DNA of 64,000 bases, taken from JBEEOW01 sp041191405 (lineage in GTDB: Bacteria; Bacteroidota; Bacteroidia; Cytophagales; UBA9547). Position numbers and translations under genes: made by a program. The stretch lies in NCBI GenBank assembly GCA_041191405.1, contig JBEEOW010000007.1, positions 62,001-126,000 of the forward strand, read 5' to 3'. The notes below the pieces were generated by a model that saw nothing but the letters and a program-made list of their open reading frames with translations, had not been told where the DNA came from and ran no database searches. Positions 9,570 to 19,085 of the stretch are shown here, in pieces. Every line of letters begins with the position of its first letter. Within the stretch, counting starts at the first letter, position 1.

Positions 9570-9878
9570 AAGGTTGTAAGAATATTGTTAAAAATAATTG
9601 TTTATAAGACGACGCTTGAATGTAAATTAACTAACAAAAAAACTGTAGAGATGTGGCAAACAATGTCTTATTTAAATTAGAGAAGATATATGGCATTTAG
9701 CAAAAAACTAATGCTTAAAATATCTATTTATAATTAAAACACAATAATATAATTGAGTTTATTAACAATTTTGTTTAATTAAATCAATTTAGTATCATTA
9801 TGCAAAACTATTAGTTATCTGCATGCCGAACAAAGTTGATTAAAATTCTTTAAAAAATTATAAACTATAATTTAAACT
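9570..9878. other. AT-rich intergenic region, nothing recognised
   Basis: 309 bases between galM and the small unknown gene. I see no good reading frame, tRNA or strong hairpin. The promoter of the next gene must lie here, but no TAnnTTTG element stands out. Confidence 0.5.
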
Positions 9879-10271
9879 ATGAAAGAAACATCAGAATTTC
9901 TTAAACATAAGATTAATGAACTTATATTAAAGTATGGAGAGGTTCCTCCATTTTGGATTTACAAACCTAATTCTCATCCATACAGTTTTTTGTGGAGACA
10001 AGGAAGCGGAGAAGTGTTTACTGATTGTTTCATAATTTGGTTTGAGGAAAATTGTAAGACATTAGAAGAAAAAATTAATTATTTTAAAAAATATTCACCT
10101 CCACCAAGATGGTTAGCAACCGTTGTAGAATCCCTATGGGATGTGGAAGGTTGGAATGATTCCGATTTTGATTACTCTCCATACTTAAAACAACTTGAGG
10201 AATTAGGATTTTCAGGAACTTCTGATTACCAAAAAGATTTAGACGATGAAAAATGGTTAGAATTTGAATAA
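9879..10271 (+). CDS. Small acidic tryptophan-rich protein, unknown function
   Basis: 130 residues, without signal peptide or membrane segment, so probably cytoplasmic. It is acidic and rich in Trp, Tyr and Pro, with a central PPPRWLATVVESLWDVEGW segment that looks like a folded-domain core. The size, composition and isolated position next to a gene remnant (10300-10404) resemble those of immunity-type accessory proteins, but I do not recognise a family and no toxin gene is adjacent. I infer that it is real from the good coding composition and ATG start. Confidence 0.6.
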   Translation: MKETSEFLKHKINELILKYGEVPPFWIYKPNSHPYSFLWRQGSGEVFTDCFIIWFEENCKTLEEKINYFKKYSPPPRWLATVVESLWDVEGWNDSDFDYSPYLKQLEELGFSGTSDYQKDLDDEKWLEFE

Positions 10272-10299
10272 ATCTGACAGTATGTTTTGGTAAAATTAG

Positions 10300-10404
10300 C
10301 TATCAATAAAAAGTGATAAACAAATTATTGATTATTGGGAACAAGAAAATTTAAATTATACGAATGGAATATTTGAAATTCCAGACAAAATAATGGAGTG
10401 GTAA
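10300..10404 (+). pseudogene. Possible C-terminal gene remnant
   Basis: An open stretch of 34 codons without a start, ending at TAA 10402-10404, with protein-like composition (contains IIDYWEQENLNYTNG). It follows the 9879 gene by 28 bases in another frame and may be the tail of a lost accessory gene. Confidence 0.3.
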
Positions 10405-10440
10405 AATACTAAATATTACTCATAATGTTAAATTAAGAAC

Positions 10441-13400
10441 CTATTCCACCACAATAGGAAAATCCTGACCTCGTGAGAAGGTGTATGGGAATTGAAGTTT
10501 ACCGCTGTATTTATTGTTTAACTCTGGCACTTGGTCGTCGAGGTAAGATTTTAATTCATAAATAGTTACCTTGCCATCTTTAGGCGAACCATCGGCTTTG
10601 CCCGACATGGCATCGAGCAACACATAAGTAAATAATCCATGTTTCAATGTTGAAAGTTCTTTGGCATTTTGCTCGCTTCCCGCCGATGCCAACACATGTA
10701 TTCCTGCACTTCGTGAAAGTTGTGCCAAGGCTTTTTCCTCCATCGAACCTCGCATTGCCAACAACTCTACCGAACCTCCTGATTGACAAGCATCCATGAT
10801 AATTATCTGCTTCAATGCTTTTATTTGTTTAAAAATCTCTTGCATTTCGGTAGCTGAAATGGCTGCTTTTGAAAGTCTGCCATCATCAAACAAACGTGGG
10901 CAATCGCTTGGTATAAAATAAAATTTATTGTCGCTCATGCTTCCATGTCCAGCATAATAAAACACAAAAACATCGTGCGAAGAGGTGTGTTTTGCCAATG
11001 CATTGAGTGTATCAAGTATGTTTTGTTTCGTTGCTTGTTCATCAAAAATGGTATGTATTTTCATGGAAGTGTATAAAGCTCCTTTGTGTTTTTGTAAAGA
11101 ATCTACAAAAGATTGGGCATCTTCATGTGCAAAATTCAGTGTCAAATTTGGGTTTTTATATTTGTTAATTCCAATTGCCAACACATGGCAAACTATTTTA
11201 TTATCAGCATTTTCTGCAAAATAGGCTGCACCAACAGGCGACGATTCAACCCTACCTTTGCTATAACCTGTAACCTCCAACTTATTATGTCCACGAACCA
11301 AATTAACTGATTGATTGATAACAATGAAACTGTCTTTTTCCTGAGGGAAAATAATTTTTGAATGGTCAATTGGCAATAATTTCCCATTGTGACTTAGTTT
11401 TATTTCATCAATACCTCCACCAGAATTTATAATTTTAATTCTCAAATCCGCCGTTTGTCCGTCGGGTTTTACATTCAAGGCAGTTCTAATAATTGGCGGA
11501 GGCGAGGTATTTAACTTATCATTCATCGAAGGCATTTTGTTGGCTCCACCCCTATTTTTAAACAAACTTGGCAACAAGTCCGGACGATAATATTCTTCAA
11601 AAAATTGGTCGGGAGCATAAACTTCCATGCCTTTTACAAAGTTTATTGCACTGCGAGCCATAGTAGTTGCGTTGAAATATCCATCCTTTGTATGTGCCAT
11701 CCATTCATTTTCGCCAAGGTGTAAATGTTCGTAAAACTCTACGCCTTTTTCAAGGTTCCAGCATTTAATAGCACCATCTAAACTATAGGAAATCAACAAC
11801 TTATTATCATTACTAATTTTAAGTGAAGTAATTTCTGATTGATGTCCTTCAAGTGTTTGAATTAATTTCCCAGAGTTTGCATCCCAAATCCTAATGATTC
11901 TATCTGCTCCAGCGGTGATAACTTTTTTATCGTCTTTGGTAAAAATTGCTGCATGAATAGCCCCTTCGTGACCTTTGAATTTTTGCAACATAATTCCTGT
12001 TGAAATATCCCAAATTCGTGCAGTTCCATCCCATGAGGCACTCAACATTTTGTATTTATCCAAACCAAAACTTACCGCCGACACTATATCTGTATGTCCT
12101 AAAAATGAGCGAACTACGTTTTTACTATCTGGTTCAATCAATTGCAAGGTTTTATCAAGTTTTGCTACCACCAAATACAAACTACTTGGCAAAAACGCAA
12201 TACTATATCCTGAATAATTATTTAAATCAATGTCGGATATTTTTTTACCAGTAGATAAATTCCATAAAATAATACTTCCATCCCATGAGGAAGTAGCCAC
12301 AGTTTCTCCATCTGGACTTAATTTAACATCGAAAATTGGTTCTCTGTGACCTTTAAATGTTTTCAGTTTTTTACCCGTTTCCATTTCCCACAACATTGCT
12401 TCTCCACTTGCATCAGCGGTTACAAGTAGCTTATTATCAACACTAATATCAAAACAAATTACTGCTTTTTCGTGCCCTGTAAATGCAGTTTCTGGTTTGC
12501 CCGAAGCAATATTCCATTTAATAGCTTTTCGAGCAATTTTGCCTGTTATAAAAAACTTGTCATCTTTACTTAAGGCAATTAAATTCTTGTATCTTAAATA
12601 TTTAGCAATATTTGATTGCCAATAATTATCAGGGTCATAATCGAGCCCTCCATTATCTTGACCATTTAAAATTCCACTTAATTTACCAATCACTTTTCCG
12701 TTTAAAGCATTATAAATCAATGCAATATTTTTATTGCAAGCTGTAATTATACTATTGCCATCAATGCTATAAATTGCTTCATTTACACTTCCTGCTGCTG
12801 TATCTGATTTAAAAGTTTGAATTAACTTATTGGTAGTCAAATCATATTGCGAAACAAAATCAGCAACTAGCAACAGTTTTTTGCCATCAGCACTAAAATT
12901 CAGACCTTGTAATTTATCAACTTCGGCACCAAATTTTAATTTTTCTTTTCCTGTTAAAACATCAAAAAGTCTTAAGGTATCATTATGAGATAATTTTGCA
13001 AGATACTTATTATCAGCACTAAACTCAACCAAAGTACCACAGCCACCACACCAACCTTCTGCTGGAGCAATTGTATGTAACAAAGAAAAATCACTTGTTT
13101 TATAAATTTTTGCAGTTTTATTGTCTTCACCAATAGCAAGTAATTTACTATCGTTACTAAATGCAAGGCTAATTCCGTAGCCCGAACCTTGGTCAGCATT
13201 GGTAGCAATTTTGGTTATTAAAGTCCAATTTGAAGTATTATACACCTCCGCTGAATCACTATAACCAGCTAAAATTAAATACTTTGCATCAGGCGAAAAA
13301 GCGACATCGGTTACATATTTATTTTGTTCAGGTGATGAAAAAACTAATTTCCCTGAATTTACAAGCCAAACTTTCACTGTATTATCAGCACTTGAAGACG

Positions 13401-13671
13401 CTATATATTTCCCATCTTTACTCCACGACAAACCATTAACTGTGGAAGTATGCCCCAACAAACTTCTAATTTGAGCACCTGTACTTGCATCCCAAATAAT
13501 AATACTTTTGTCTCTACTTCCTGTTGCAAAGTATTTACCATCAGTACTAGTAGCAATTGCTTTTACAGCCGCTGAATGTCCTTTTTGAATAACAGTTTCA
13601 AGTTTGTTTTGTGCAAAGCTTGCAAATGTGATAAGGATTAAAAATATTGGTAAAATGTGTTTTAATTTCAT
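10441..13671 (-). CDS. Secreted WD40-repeat protein with C-terminal caspase domain
   Basis: A 1076-residue protein: signal peptide (residues 1-20, cleavage after FAQ), then about eleven to thirteen WD40 repeats (residues 30-620; clear GHxxxV...D...LAT/S...D.T.KIWD units), a linker with a beta-sandwich-like region (about 700-810), then a peptidase C14 domain (about 820-1076). The caspase dyad is intact: H909 in YYAGHGS and C962 in IIMDACQSGG. The WD40 part should form one or two propellers acting as sensor or scaffold, and the caspase part should cleave after a basic residue as in other prokaryotic metacaspase/orthocaspase proteins. The signal peptide places it outside the cytoplasm, unlike most caspase-like defence effectors. 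No sorting tail is seen, and it appears monocistronic. Confidence 0.9.
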   Translation of the reverse strand: MKLKHILPIFLILITFASFAQNKLETVIQKGHSAAVKAIATSTDGKYFATGSRDKSIIIWDASTGAQIRSLLGHTSTVNGLSWSKDGKYIASSSADNTVKVWLVNSGKLVFSSPEQNKYVTDVAFSPDAKYLILAGYSDSAEVYNTSNWTLITKIATNADQGSGYGISLAFSNDSKLLAIGEDNKTAKIYKTSDFSLLHTIAPAEGWCGGCGTLVEFSADNKYLAKLSHNDTLRLFDVLTGKEKLKFGAEVDKLQGLNFSADGKKLLLVADFVSQYDLTTNKLIQTFKSDTAAGSVNEAIYSIDGNSIITACNKNIALIYNALNGKVIGKLSGILNGQDNGGLDYDPDNYWQSNIAKYLRYKNLIALSKDDKFFITGKIARKAIKWNIASGKPETAFTGHEKAVICFDISVDNKLLVTADASGEAMLWEMETGKKLKTFKGHREPIFDVKLSPDGETVATSSWDGSIILWNLSTGKKISDIDLNNYSGYSIAFLPSSLYLVVAKLDKTLQLIEPDSKNVVRSFLGHTDIVSAVSFGLDKYKMLSASWDGTARIWDISTGIMLQKFKGHEGAIHAAIFTKDDKKVITAGADRIIRIWDANSGKLIQTLEGHQSEITSLKISNDNKLLISYSLDGAIKCWNLEKGVEFYEHLHLGENEWMAHTKDGYFNATTMARSAINFVKGMEVYAPDQFFEEYYRPDLLPSLFKNRGGANKMPSMNDKLNTSPPPIIRTALNVKPDGQTADLRIKIINSGGGIDEIKLSHNGKLLPIDHSKIIFPQEKDSFIVINQSVNLVRGHNKLEVTGYSKGRVESSPVGAAYFAENADNKIVCHVLAIGINKYKNPNLTLNFAHEDAQSFVDSLQKHKGALYTSMKIHTIFDEQATKQNILDTLNALAKHTSSHDVFVFYYAGHGSMSDNKFYFIPSDCPRLFDDGRLSKAAISATEMQEIFKQIKALKQIIIMDACQSGGSVELLAMRGSMEEKALAQLSRSAGIHVLASAGSEQNAKELSTLKHGLFTYVLLDAMSGKADGSPKDGKVTIYELKSYLDDQVPELNNKYSGKLQFPYTFSRGQDFPIVVE

Positions 13672-13784
13672 TTGGACAAATAAATTATATTAGACAATTC
13701 ATTAATAAATAAGGAATTACACATAAAAACTATAATCAACATAATAGAAATTCTTACTAGTTATTAACAAAATTTAGTAAAAAC

Positions 13785-14357
13785 TTATTGATTCAGAATC
13801 AATTTTTCTTCTAAAACCTTAGCAAATTTATAGCAAATCAAAGCAAAAAGTACTCCAGTAATACCTCCTGCAAGTACATCAGTTGTGTAGTGAACTGCTA
13901 AATATACTCTACTATAACTAATTAAAGTCGCCCAAAGTAACATTCCTGTTAACCAGTATTTTCGTGGTTTTAACCATAAGCCAAATATTATTGCAATTGC
14001 AAATGAGTTTGCAGCATGTGAGGATATAAAACCATATTGACTACCTGCTTTTTCAGGAACTTGTAATTTTGGCGCTAAATTAACATCATAACAAGGTCTG
14101 TATCGTTTGAAAAATGGCTTACAAAATCCAGATGAAAATCTATCTGCCATGGCAATTAACAGTACAATTATTAAAACTTTGATTCCCACACTTTTTAATG
14201 GGTAGCTTTTGTACAAACAAAATAACAAAATTGCATAAAAAATATACCACGTTTGTTTACGTGATACAAATAGCATAAACTTATCCCAAAATGGTGTATG
14301 TGTATTATTTATTGCAAATAATATAACCTCGTCCCAATGTTGAATAGTTTCTAGCAT
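13785..14357 (-). CDS. PAP2-family membrane phosphatase
   Basis: A 190-residue protein with about five membrane segments and the complete acid-phosphatase signature: K80-x6-R87-P88, SSHA with H114 (usually PSGH), and S-R150-x5-H156-x3-D160. Such enzymes remove phosphate from undecaprenyl pyrophosphate, phosphatidate or lipid A at the outer face of the inner membrane; which one applies here cannot be decided. It lies downstream of hisIE on the same strand, but a two-armed heptamer array separates them. Confidence 0.9.
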   Translation of the reverse strand: MLETIQHWDEVILFAINNTHTPFWDKFMLFVSRKQTWYIFYAILLFCLYKSYPLKSVGIKVLIIVLLIAMADRFSSGFCKPFFKRYRPCYDVNLAPKLQVPEKAGSQYGFISSHAANSFAIAIIFGLWLKPRKYWLTGMLLWATLISYSRVYLAVHYTTDVLAGGITGVLFALICYKFAKVLEEKLILNQ

Positions 14358-14363
14358 GTTGTA

Positions 14364-14458
14364 GTTGAGAGTTAAGAGTTAAGAGTTGAGAGTTAAGAGT
14401 TGAGAGTTGAGAGTTGAGAGTTTAAACAAAAACTCTTAACCCTCAACTCTTAACCCTC
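14364..14458. repeat. Two-armed heptamer array (GAGAGTT type)
   Basis: The left arm (14364-14422) is a run of GAGAGTT/AAGAGTT heptamers and the right arm (14431-14458) holds the complementary ACTCTTAACCCTCA type, so the whole folds into a long hairpin between hisIE and the PAP2 gene. It may act as a terminator or attenuator. Confidence 0.8.
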
Positions 14459-14460
14459 TA

Positions 14461-15066
14461 CTATTTATGTCTTGCTTTTAATACTTCTAACACCTCATCA
14501 AGCGTGTAATTTTTAGCTTCTAATAAAACCAAGTAATGGAATAACAAATCAGCAGCTTCACCAAGGAATAGCTCTTTGTTGTCATCTTTAGCTTCTATTA
14601 CCAATTCTACGGCTTCCTCTCCTACTTTTTGAGCAACTTTGTTAATTCCTTTGTGAAATAAACTTGAAGTATATGACGATTCTGGAGAAGCTGCTTTACG
14701 TTGTTTAACAACCTCTTTTAATTGATTAATAAACAATGTATTATCAACTTTGTTTGGTTCATTAAAACAAGTATCAGCACCAGTGTGACATACGGGACCA
14801 ACTGGTTCAGCTTTAATTAAAACAGTATCTTTGTCGCAGTCAACAATGATATTTTTAACCATCAAAAAATTGTTTGATGTTTCACCTTTGGTCCACAAAC
14901 GATTTTTTGTTCTACTAAAAAATGTAACCTTACCTTCAGCAACAGTTTTTTCTAATGCTACTTTATTCATAAACCCAACCATTAGCACTTTAGATGTTTG
15001 AACATCTTGCACTACTGCTGGGATTAAACCACCTTGTTTTTCGAAATCAATCTCTGCTATATTCAT
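14461..15066 (-). CDS. hisIE: Phosphoribosyl-AMP cyclohydrolase / phosphoribosyl-ATP pyrophosphatase
   Basis: Bifunctional enzyme for histidine biosynthesis steps 2 and 3. The 201 residues hold an N-terminal HisI domain (FFSRTKNRLWTKGETS; DCDKDT; metal-binding VCHTGADTCF near residue 97) and a C-terminal HisE domain (SSYTSSLFHKG, KVGEEAVELVIEA, then a hydrophobic helix). The length is normal for HisIE. It is 42 kb away from hisF and hisA (57.1-58.7 kb), so the histidine genes are split in this genome. Confidence 0.95.
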   Translation of the reverse strand: MNIAEIDFEKQGGLIPAVVQDVQTSKVLMVGFMNKVALEKTVAEGKVTFFSRTKNRLWTKGETSNNFLMVKNIIVDCDKDTVLIKAEPVGPVCHTGADTCFNEPNKVDNTLFINQLKEVVKQRKAASPESSYTSSLFHKGINKVAQKVGEEAVELVIEAKDDNKELFLGEAADLLFHYLVLLEAKNYTLDEVLEVLKARHK

Positions 15067-15126
15067 CTTTTATATCGTTGGAGGATTTTCAAAAATCCCT
15101 TTTATAAATATCTAATTATAATGTTA

Positions 15127-16161
15127 TTATCTAATTCTTAGTTTTCGACCAACTTTTAATGTTGTTCTCATACTAATTCCATTCAACTTACAAATTCTAC
15201 CTGCGGAAACTTTGTATTTTTTTGCAATTCCACCAATAGTATCACCAGATTTTACTCTATGATAATACACTTTTCTTGCACGATTTAAATACTGAAAGTT
15301 CTCTTTTGTAATTAAGCAAACTCTACTGATTACTTGTCCATCCTCGAAATCAAAGAAATATTCAGCATCTATTGGCGAACCTTCAAATCGAACTTCAAAA
15401 TGCAAATGTGGACCAGTACTTCTACCTGTGCTTCCACCCCAACCAATAAAATCACCCGCTTTAACATATTGACCAACTTCAACAAACGATTTAGTTAAGT
15501 GACCATATAAAGTTTCAAGTCCATTGTAATGCCTCAGTGTGATATAGTTACCGTAACCTCCACCATCATATTTCGACATACGAACTATTCCATCAAATAC
15601 TGCAAAAACTGAATCTTTTATATCTAATTCTAAATCAGTACCAAAATGCCAACGTGACCAACGAGCACCAAAATCACTGGTTACAAATGTTTTTCTTAAT
15701 GGTGGATGAAAATAACGACCTTGCGTTGAGTCGTACAATGTAATTTGTACAGTATCTTTAAAATTACTATGGTCAATTCTGTATGGATTTACACTTCTTG
15801 AATCCCAAATAGAGTAATATTCTGCAATTTTAACCCAAACGCAGTCCATTTTCATCTCTTCAGTTACTTCAACTATGCTTAATTCTCCATCTTCCATTGA
15901 AGATGTATCTTCACTCACGATAGATAATTTTCTTCTTGGATCAAAAACTGAGCGCTTTGCATCAGAATATTCGTCAAATAAATCACCTTCTTCTACATGA
16001 ATAATGGATGTATCTGCCTCTACTGCATCTATTTTAGGTGCTTTAATATCCCAGATATCGCTTGTTCCTCTTTTGGGTGGTTTATTGGGCTGACTTTGAG
16101 CAAATGCACTTGTAAAAAGTGTAAAAAGTAGCGTAATTATATATATTTTTTTGAAATTCAT
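15127..16161 (-). CDS. Secreted M23 metallopeptidase with LysM domain
   Basis: A 344-residue envelope protein from ATG 16161: signal peptide (MNFKKIYIITLLFTLFTSAFAQ), a variable acidic stretch, a peptidase M23 domain (about 170-280) with the zinc ligands in HFGTDLELD and in the HLHFEVRF motif, and a C-terminal LysM domain (about 298-343) that binds peptidoglycan. It is probably a peptidoglycan endopeptidase or, like NlpD, an activator of amidases; the H and D of HFGTD and the HLH motif are all kept, so it is probably active. An upstream TTG (16197) is less likely because it would bury the signal peptide. Confidence 0.9.
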   Translation of the reverse strand: MNFKKIYIITLLFTLFTSAFAQSQPNKPPKRGTSDIWDIKAPKIDAVEADTSIIHVEEGDLFDEYSDAKRSVFDPRRKLSIVSEDTSSMEDGELSIVEVTEEMKMDCVWVKIAEYYSIWDSRSVNPYRIDHSNFKDTVQITLYDSTQGRYFHPPLRKTFVTSDFGARWSRWHFGTDLELDIKDSVFAVFDGIVRMSKYDGGGYGNYITLRHYNGLETLYGHLTKSFVEVGQYVKAGDFIGWGGSTGRSTGPHLHFEVRFEGSPIDAEYFFDFEDGQVISRVCLITKENFQYLNRARKVYYHRVKSGDTIGGIAKKYKVSAGRICKLNGISMRTTLKVGRKLRIR

Positions 16162-16203
16162 AGGCAATACTATTTGATACTTTATCGTATCGTGCAAAAC
16201 AAA

Positions 16204-16245
16204 TATTCCCGATTATATACTTTTATAGAAATACAATCGGGAATA
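16204..16245 (-). terminator. Probable terminator of trxB
   Basis: An 11-bp perfect stem (16204-16214 with 16235-16245) with a 20-base loop, followed on the minus strand by a T-rich TTTGTTTT stretch, just after the trxB stop. Confidence 0.5.
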
Positions 16246-16275
16246 AAGGTAATAAAAAATATTGTATTTTGAAAC

Positions 16276-17217
16276 TTATTCTTGCGAAGCAAGGTATCTT
16301 TCAGCATCTAAAGCTGCCATACAGCCAGTTCCTGCGGCAGTAATTGCTTGTCTGTAAACGTGGTCTTGAACATCTCCACAAGCAAAAACGCCTTCTACAT
16401 TTGTTTTTGAACTATCAGGTTTAGTGATGATATAACCACTTTCGTCCATATCAATTACACCTTTAAATATATCAGAATTTGGTTTGTGACCAATAGCTAC
16501 AAAGAAACCAGTTACCGCTTTTTGAGTTATTTCACCTGTTCGAACATTTTTTACAGTAAATCCGTCAACACCATCTTTACCTAAAATTTCTTGTGTTTCT
16601 GATTCCCATAAAATTTCAATTTTAGGATTGTTCATTACACGTTTTTGCATAATTACCGAAGCTCTCATTTGACCTTCTGGCTTACGCACAATCATATACA
16701 CTTTATTACAAAGATTTGCTAAATAAGTAGCTTCTTCACAAGCTGTATCACCAGCTCCAACAATGGCAACATCTTGATTTCTATAGAAAAAACCGTCGCA
16801 AACAGCACAAGCCGAAACGCCCATACCATTCAAACGTGTTTCTGATTCTAAACCTAACCATTTTGCAGATGCACCTGTCGAAATAATTACAGTATCAGCC
16901 TCAATAACTGTGGTTTCGTCAATAGTAACTTTTTTGTTTTTAGGGTCTGAAAAATCCACTGAAGTTGCTATACCTATGCGAATATCAGCACCAAAACGTT
17001 TAGCTTGCTCTTCAAATTGAACCATCATTTCTGGACCAGTAACTCCTTCTGGGTAGCCAGGGAAATTCTCTACATCATTAGTCATAGTAAGCTGACCACC
17101 AGGTTGTGGACCTGTATATAAAACTGGTTTTAAACCAGCTCTTGATGCATAAATTGCCGCTGTATATCCCGCAGGACCTGATCCAATAATTAAACAATGT
17201 ACTTTTTCTGCTGACAT
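16276..17217 (-). CDS. trxB: Thioredoxin-disulfide reductase
   Basis: Cytoplasmic NADPH-dependent flavoenzyme that reduces thioredoxin. The 313 residues show the FAD loop IIGSGPAGYTAAIYASRAG at residue 10, the redox pair C137-A-V-C140 in GVSACAVCDGFF, the NADPH loop VGAGDTACEEA and the C-terminal FAD contact GVFACGDVQDHVYRQAITAAG. The length is canonical. It is a single gene, with repeat-rich DNA upstream. Confidence 0.97.
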   Translation of the reverse strand: MSAEKVHCLIIGSGPAGYTAAIYASRAGLKPVLYTGPQPGGQLTMTNDVENFPGYPEGVTGPEMMVQFEEQAKRFGADIRIGIATSVDFSDPKNKKVTIDETTVIEADTVIISTGASAKWLGLESETRLNGMGVSACAVCDGFFYRNQDVAIVGAGDTACEEATYLANLCNKVYMIVRKPEGQMRASVIMQKRVMNNPKIEILWESETQEILGKDGVDGFTVKNVRTGEITQKAVTGFFVAIGHKPNSDIFKGVIDMDESGYIITKPDSSKTNVEGVFACGDVQDHVYRQAITAAGTGCMAALDAERYLASQE

Positions 17218-17414
17218 AATATTTCTAGTTTATCTATTCTCAAAATTGATATTACAAAAATGGTTAATCAATGCCTTAAACACAAATTATATGGCATTGA
17301 TTATTTTTATTTCAAGATAAAAATTATTGATAGTTTTCTTCAAGACTTAGGATGAATGACATAAGACTTTGTAATAAAATATTATTAATTGAGATGTAGA
17401 TGAGCGGTGGGCAA

Positions 17415-17540
17415 AAAATCCTTGGATATGGCATCATGATTGTAAATCAGGACGAGCACGATAATCATACTACAAAAAGGTTCGGAGAACCTAATTTATC
17501 TACTGTTCGAGATGCGCTTCGCTAACATCTCGAACAGCAA
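17415..17540. repeat. REP-like palindromic repeat, copy A
   Basis: About 126 bases, nearly the same as 18336-18462. It contains several small hairpins: GATTGTAAATC, AGGTTC/GAACCT with a 3-base loop, and a 12-bp perfect stem 17503-17514/17526-17537 with a GC-rich tip. The GC content is higher than the surroundings. The shape is that of REP/BIME elements mobilised by RAYT transposases; no transposase is in the window. Confidence 0.8.
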
Positions 17541-17549
17541 GATTTTATT

Positions 17550-17643
17550 AGTTTTTGTTCTTAATTTTTAAGGGAAGGTGTCGATGAGCGGTCGTTTATC
17601 TAGTTTTTGTTGTTAATTTTTAAGAGAAGATGTGGAAGAGCGG
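17550..17643. repeat. Two direct repeats of about 42 bases
   Basis: 17550-17591 and 17602-17643 share AGTTTTTGTT(C/G)TTAATTTTT followed by an A/G-rich end with GAGCGG. A third partial copy of that end (AGATGTAGATGAGCGG) precedes copy A near 17391. The second repeat ends just before the stop of the 17652 gene. Confidence 0.6.
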
Positions 17644-17651
17644 ACAATATC

Positions 17652-18077
17652 TTAAATTTTAACACCTATAGTAATTAGATGGAGTATATTATTTAATTTT
17701 TTTACATTATTAACTTTTAATATGTGATATTCAGATTGGGTCATTTGCCAACTCTGAATTTTGGAAATTTCTTTAATTAAGAAATCTGACCATAAGCTAC
17801 TTTTTGAAAAATAAAAAAATAACTTTTCAGGTTCATTTAAAATATCATATTCATCTTTAGGGAAAGGTTCTTCCCAATTGTCAAAATAATCTGGCACATC
17901 CCTAATTATTTCAATATAATTTTCAAAAATAGATTTGCTCAAAGTTTTTAATTGCTCGTTATCAATTGATATTATTATCTGAATTTTTACCTTAGAATTA
18001 ACTCTTTCATTGTCTGACCAAGTAAATTCGTCATAACTCAATTTATTAAACCCTAATGATAAATTTTCTATTCTCAT
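17652..18077 (-). CDS. Unknown protein in repeat-rich patch
   Basis: 141 residues, no signal peptide, acidic, with FSKSSLWSDFLIKEISKIQSW in the second half. I recognise no domain. The gene sits between REP-like copies, which suggests an accessory locus. The ATG start at 18077 is the only candidate near the N-terminus. Cytoplasmic location is inferred only from the lack of export signals. Confidence 0.5.
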   Translation of the reverse strand: MRIENLSLGFNKLSYDEFTWSDNERVNSKVKIQIIISIDNEQLKTLSKSIFENYIEIIRDVPDYFDNWEEPFPKDEYDILNEPEKLFFYFSKSSLWSDFLIKEISKIQSWQMTQSEYHILKVNNVKKLNNILHLITIGVKI

Positions 18078-18185
18078 TATGTATTTCGCACTTATTAATG
18101 TTATGCACTGTAGCTACCCTTGTTATTCTTATGACCAACAAGCCACTATATTTTATATCTTACTCCAATCTGAGTAATGACATAA

Positions 18186-18303
18186 AATTTCCGCTACTCG
18201 ACTTCTTCCCTAACCACTTACACAACTGCAAGATAGTGTGGCTATTCGATATTTGCAATGTCGAATCAGTATCAGTGGATTTGCAATCCACATAAACAGT
18301 TGT
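18186..18303. repeat. REP-like palindromic repeat, copy C
   Basis: Shares most of its length with 19297-19403, starting at ATTTCCGCT. It contains the imperfect palindrome ATTCGATATTTGCAATGTCGAAT in two arms and the hairpin TGGATT-TGC-AATCCA. It lies just before copy B. Confidence 0.75.
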
Positions 18304-18335
18304 TAAAAAAACATTTTGCTAACTATTTAGGATTG

Positions 18336-18462
18336 AAAATCCTTAGATATAGCATCCAGATTGCAAATCATTACGAGCACGATAATCATACTACAAAAAG
18401 GTTCAGAGAACCTAATTTATCTACAGTTCGAGATGCGCTTCGCTAACATCTCGAACAGCAAG
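18336..18462. repeat. REP-like palindromic repeat, copy B
   Basis: Second copy of the unit at 17415-17540. Hairpin stems are kept although loops differ (AGGTTC-AGA-GAACCT here, AGGTTC-GGA-GAACCT in copy A); the large hairpin stem is at 18426-18435/18447-18456. A further inverted repeat GAACTT/AAGTTC lies at 18525-18544. Confidence 0.8.
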
Positions 18463-18572
18463 TTTTTTTGAATCTATTATATTCAGTCGTTGCACTTACT
18501 ACAGCTAAACCTGCTTGTACAAAGGAACTTGCCCTGCAAAGTTCACTGTTATTTTCTTTCCCATTAAAGTAT

Positions 18573-19085
18573 TCAGCGGTCTTGCCCCCTAATTTTATTG
18601 AAATTCAATACTAAATAAAGAGGAACTTTTCTTTTTATAAATTCATTCCCTCGTCTTATTCTGATTACCCCATCGCCTAAATACATTACATTCAAACTTA
18701 GGTTAAAACATTTATATTGTCCTTCTTTAGTGCTCAATATAGATGTCTCGTATTTTTCCAAAACCGAATGAAGAGAATCATTTATACCAATACTAAAGTA
18801 TTTTATTGATTTACTATTTTGTTCATTAATACATTGTTTGGGCACTTCTAATCCATATTCAAAGGCATAAAAACCTTCCTTATAAGCAATACTATCATTT
18901 TGTATAACAAATAAAGAAGCCCTTCTATATATCATATCATCTTCAGACCATAAATCATTTGACCATTCAAAAGCAAAATCCCCTTCTATATGTTTTACAT
19001 CACATATCTTCAAGTCTTGACCATAGGTTTTTAAGCTAATAAAAACAAACAGTATATATATATACTTGCTACTTAATTTTAACAT
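18573..19085 (-). CDS. Secreted protein of unknown function next to protease remnant
   Basis: 170 residues with a signal peptide (YIYILFVFISLKTYGQ) and a mature part containing CDVKHIEGDFAFEW at its N-terminus and a basic C-terminus. I do not recognise a family. Its start overlaps the end of the metzincin remnant by 17 bases, so it was probably the downstream partner of that protease gene. With the upstream gene broken, its own transcription is uncertain. The last codons read into DNA that resembles the neighbouring repeats. Confidence 0.5.
   Translation of the reverse strand: MLKLSSKYIYILFVFISLKTYGQDLKICDVKHIEGDFAFEWSNDLWSEDDMIYRRASLFVIQNDSIAYKEGFYAFEYGLEVPKQCINEQNSKSIKYFSIGINDSLHSVLEKYETSILSTKEGQYKCFNLSLNVMYLGDGVIRIRRGNEFIKRKVPLYLVLNFNKIRGQDR

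Noticed and set aside
9879..10271. Immunity protein of a toxin system
   Set aside because: Size and composition fit loosely, but no toxin or polymorphic-toxin gene is next to it and no family was recognised; left as unknown.
15070..15115. Inverted repeat before hisIE as attenuator
   Set aside because: A short GGATTTT/AAAATCC stem without T run or leader peptide with histidine codons; too weak to call.
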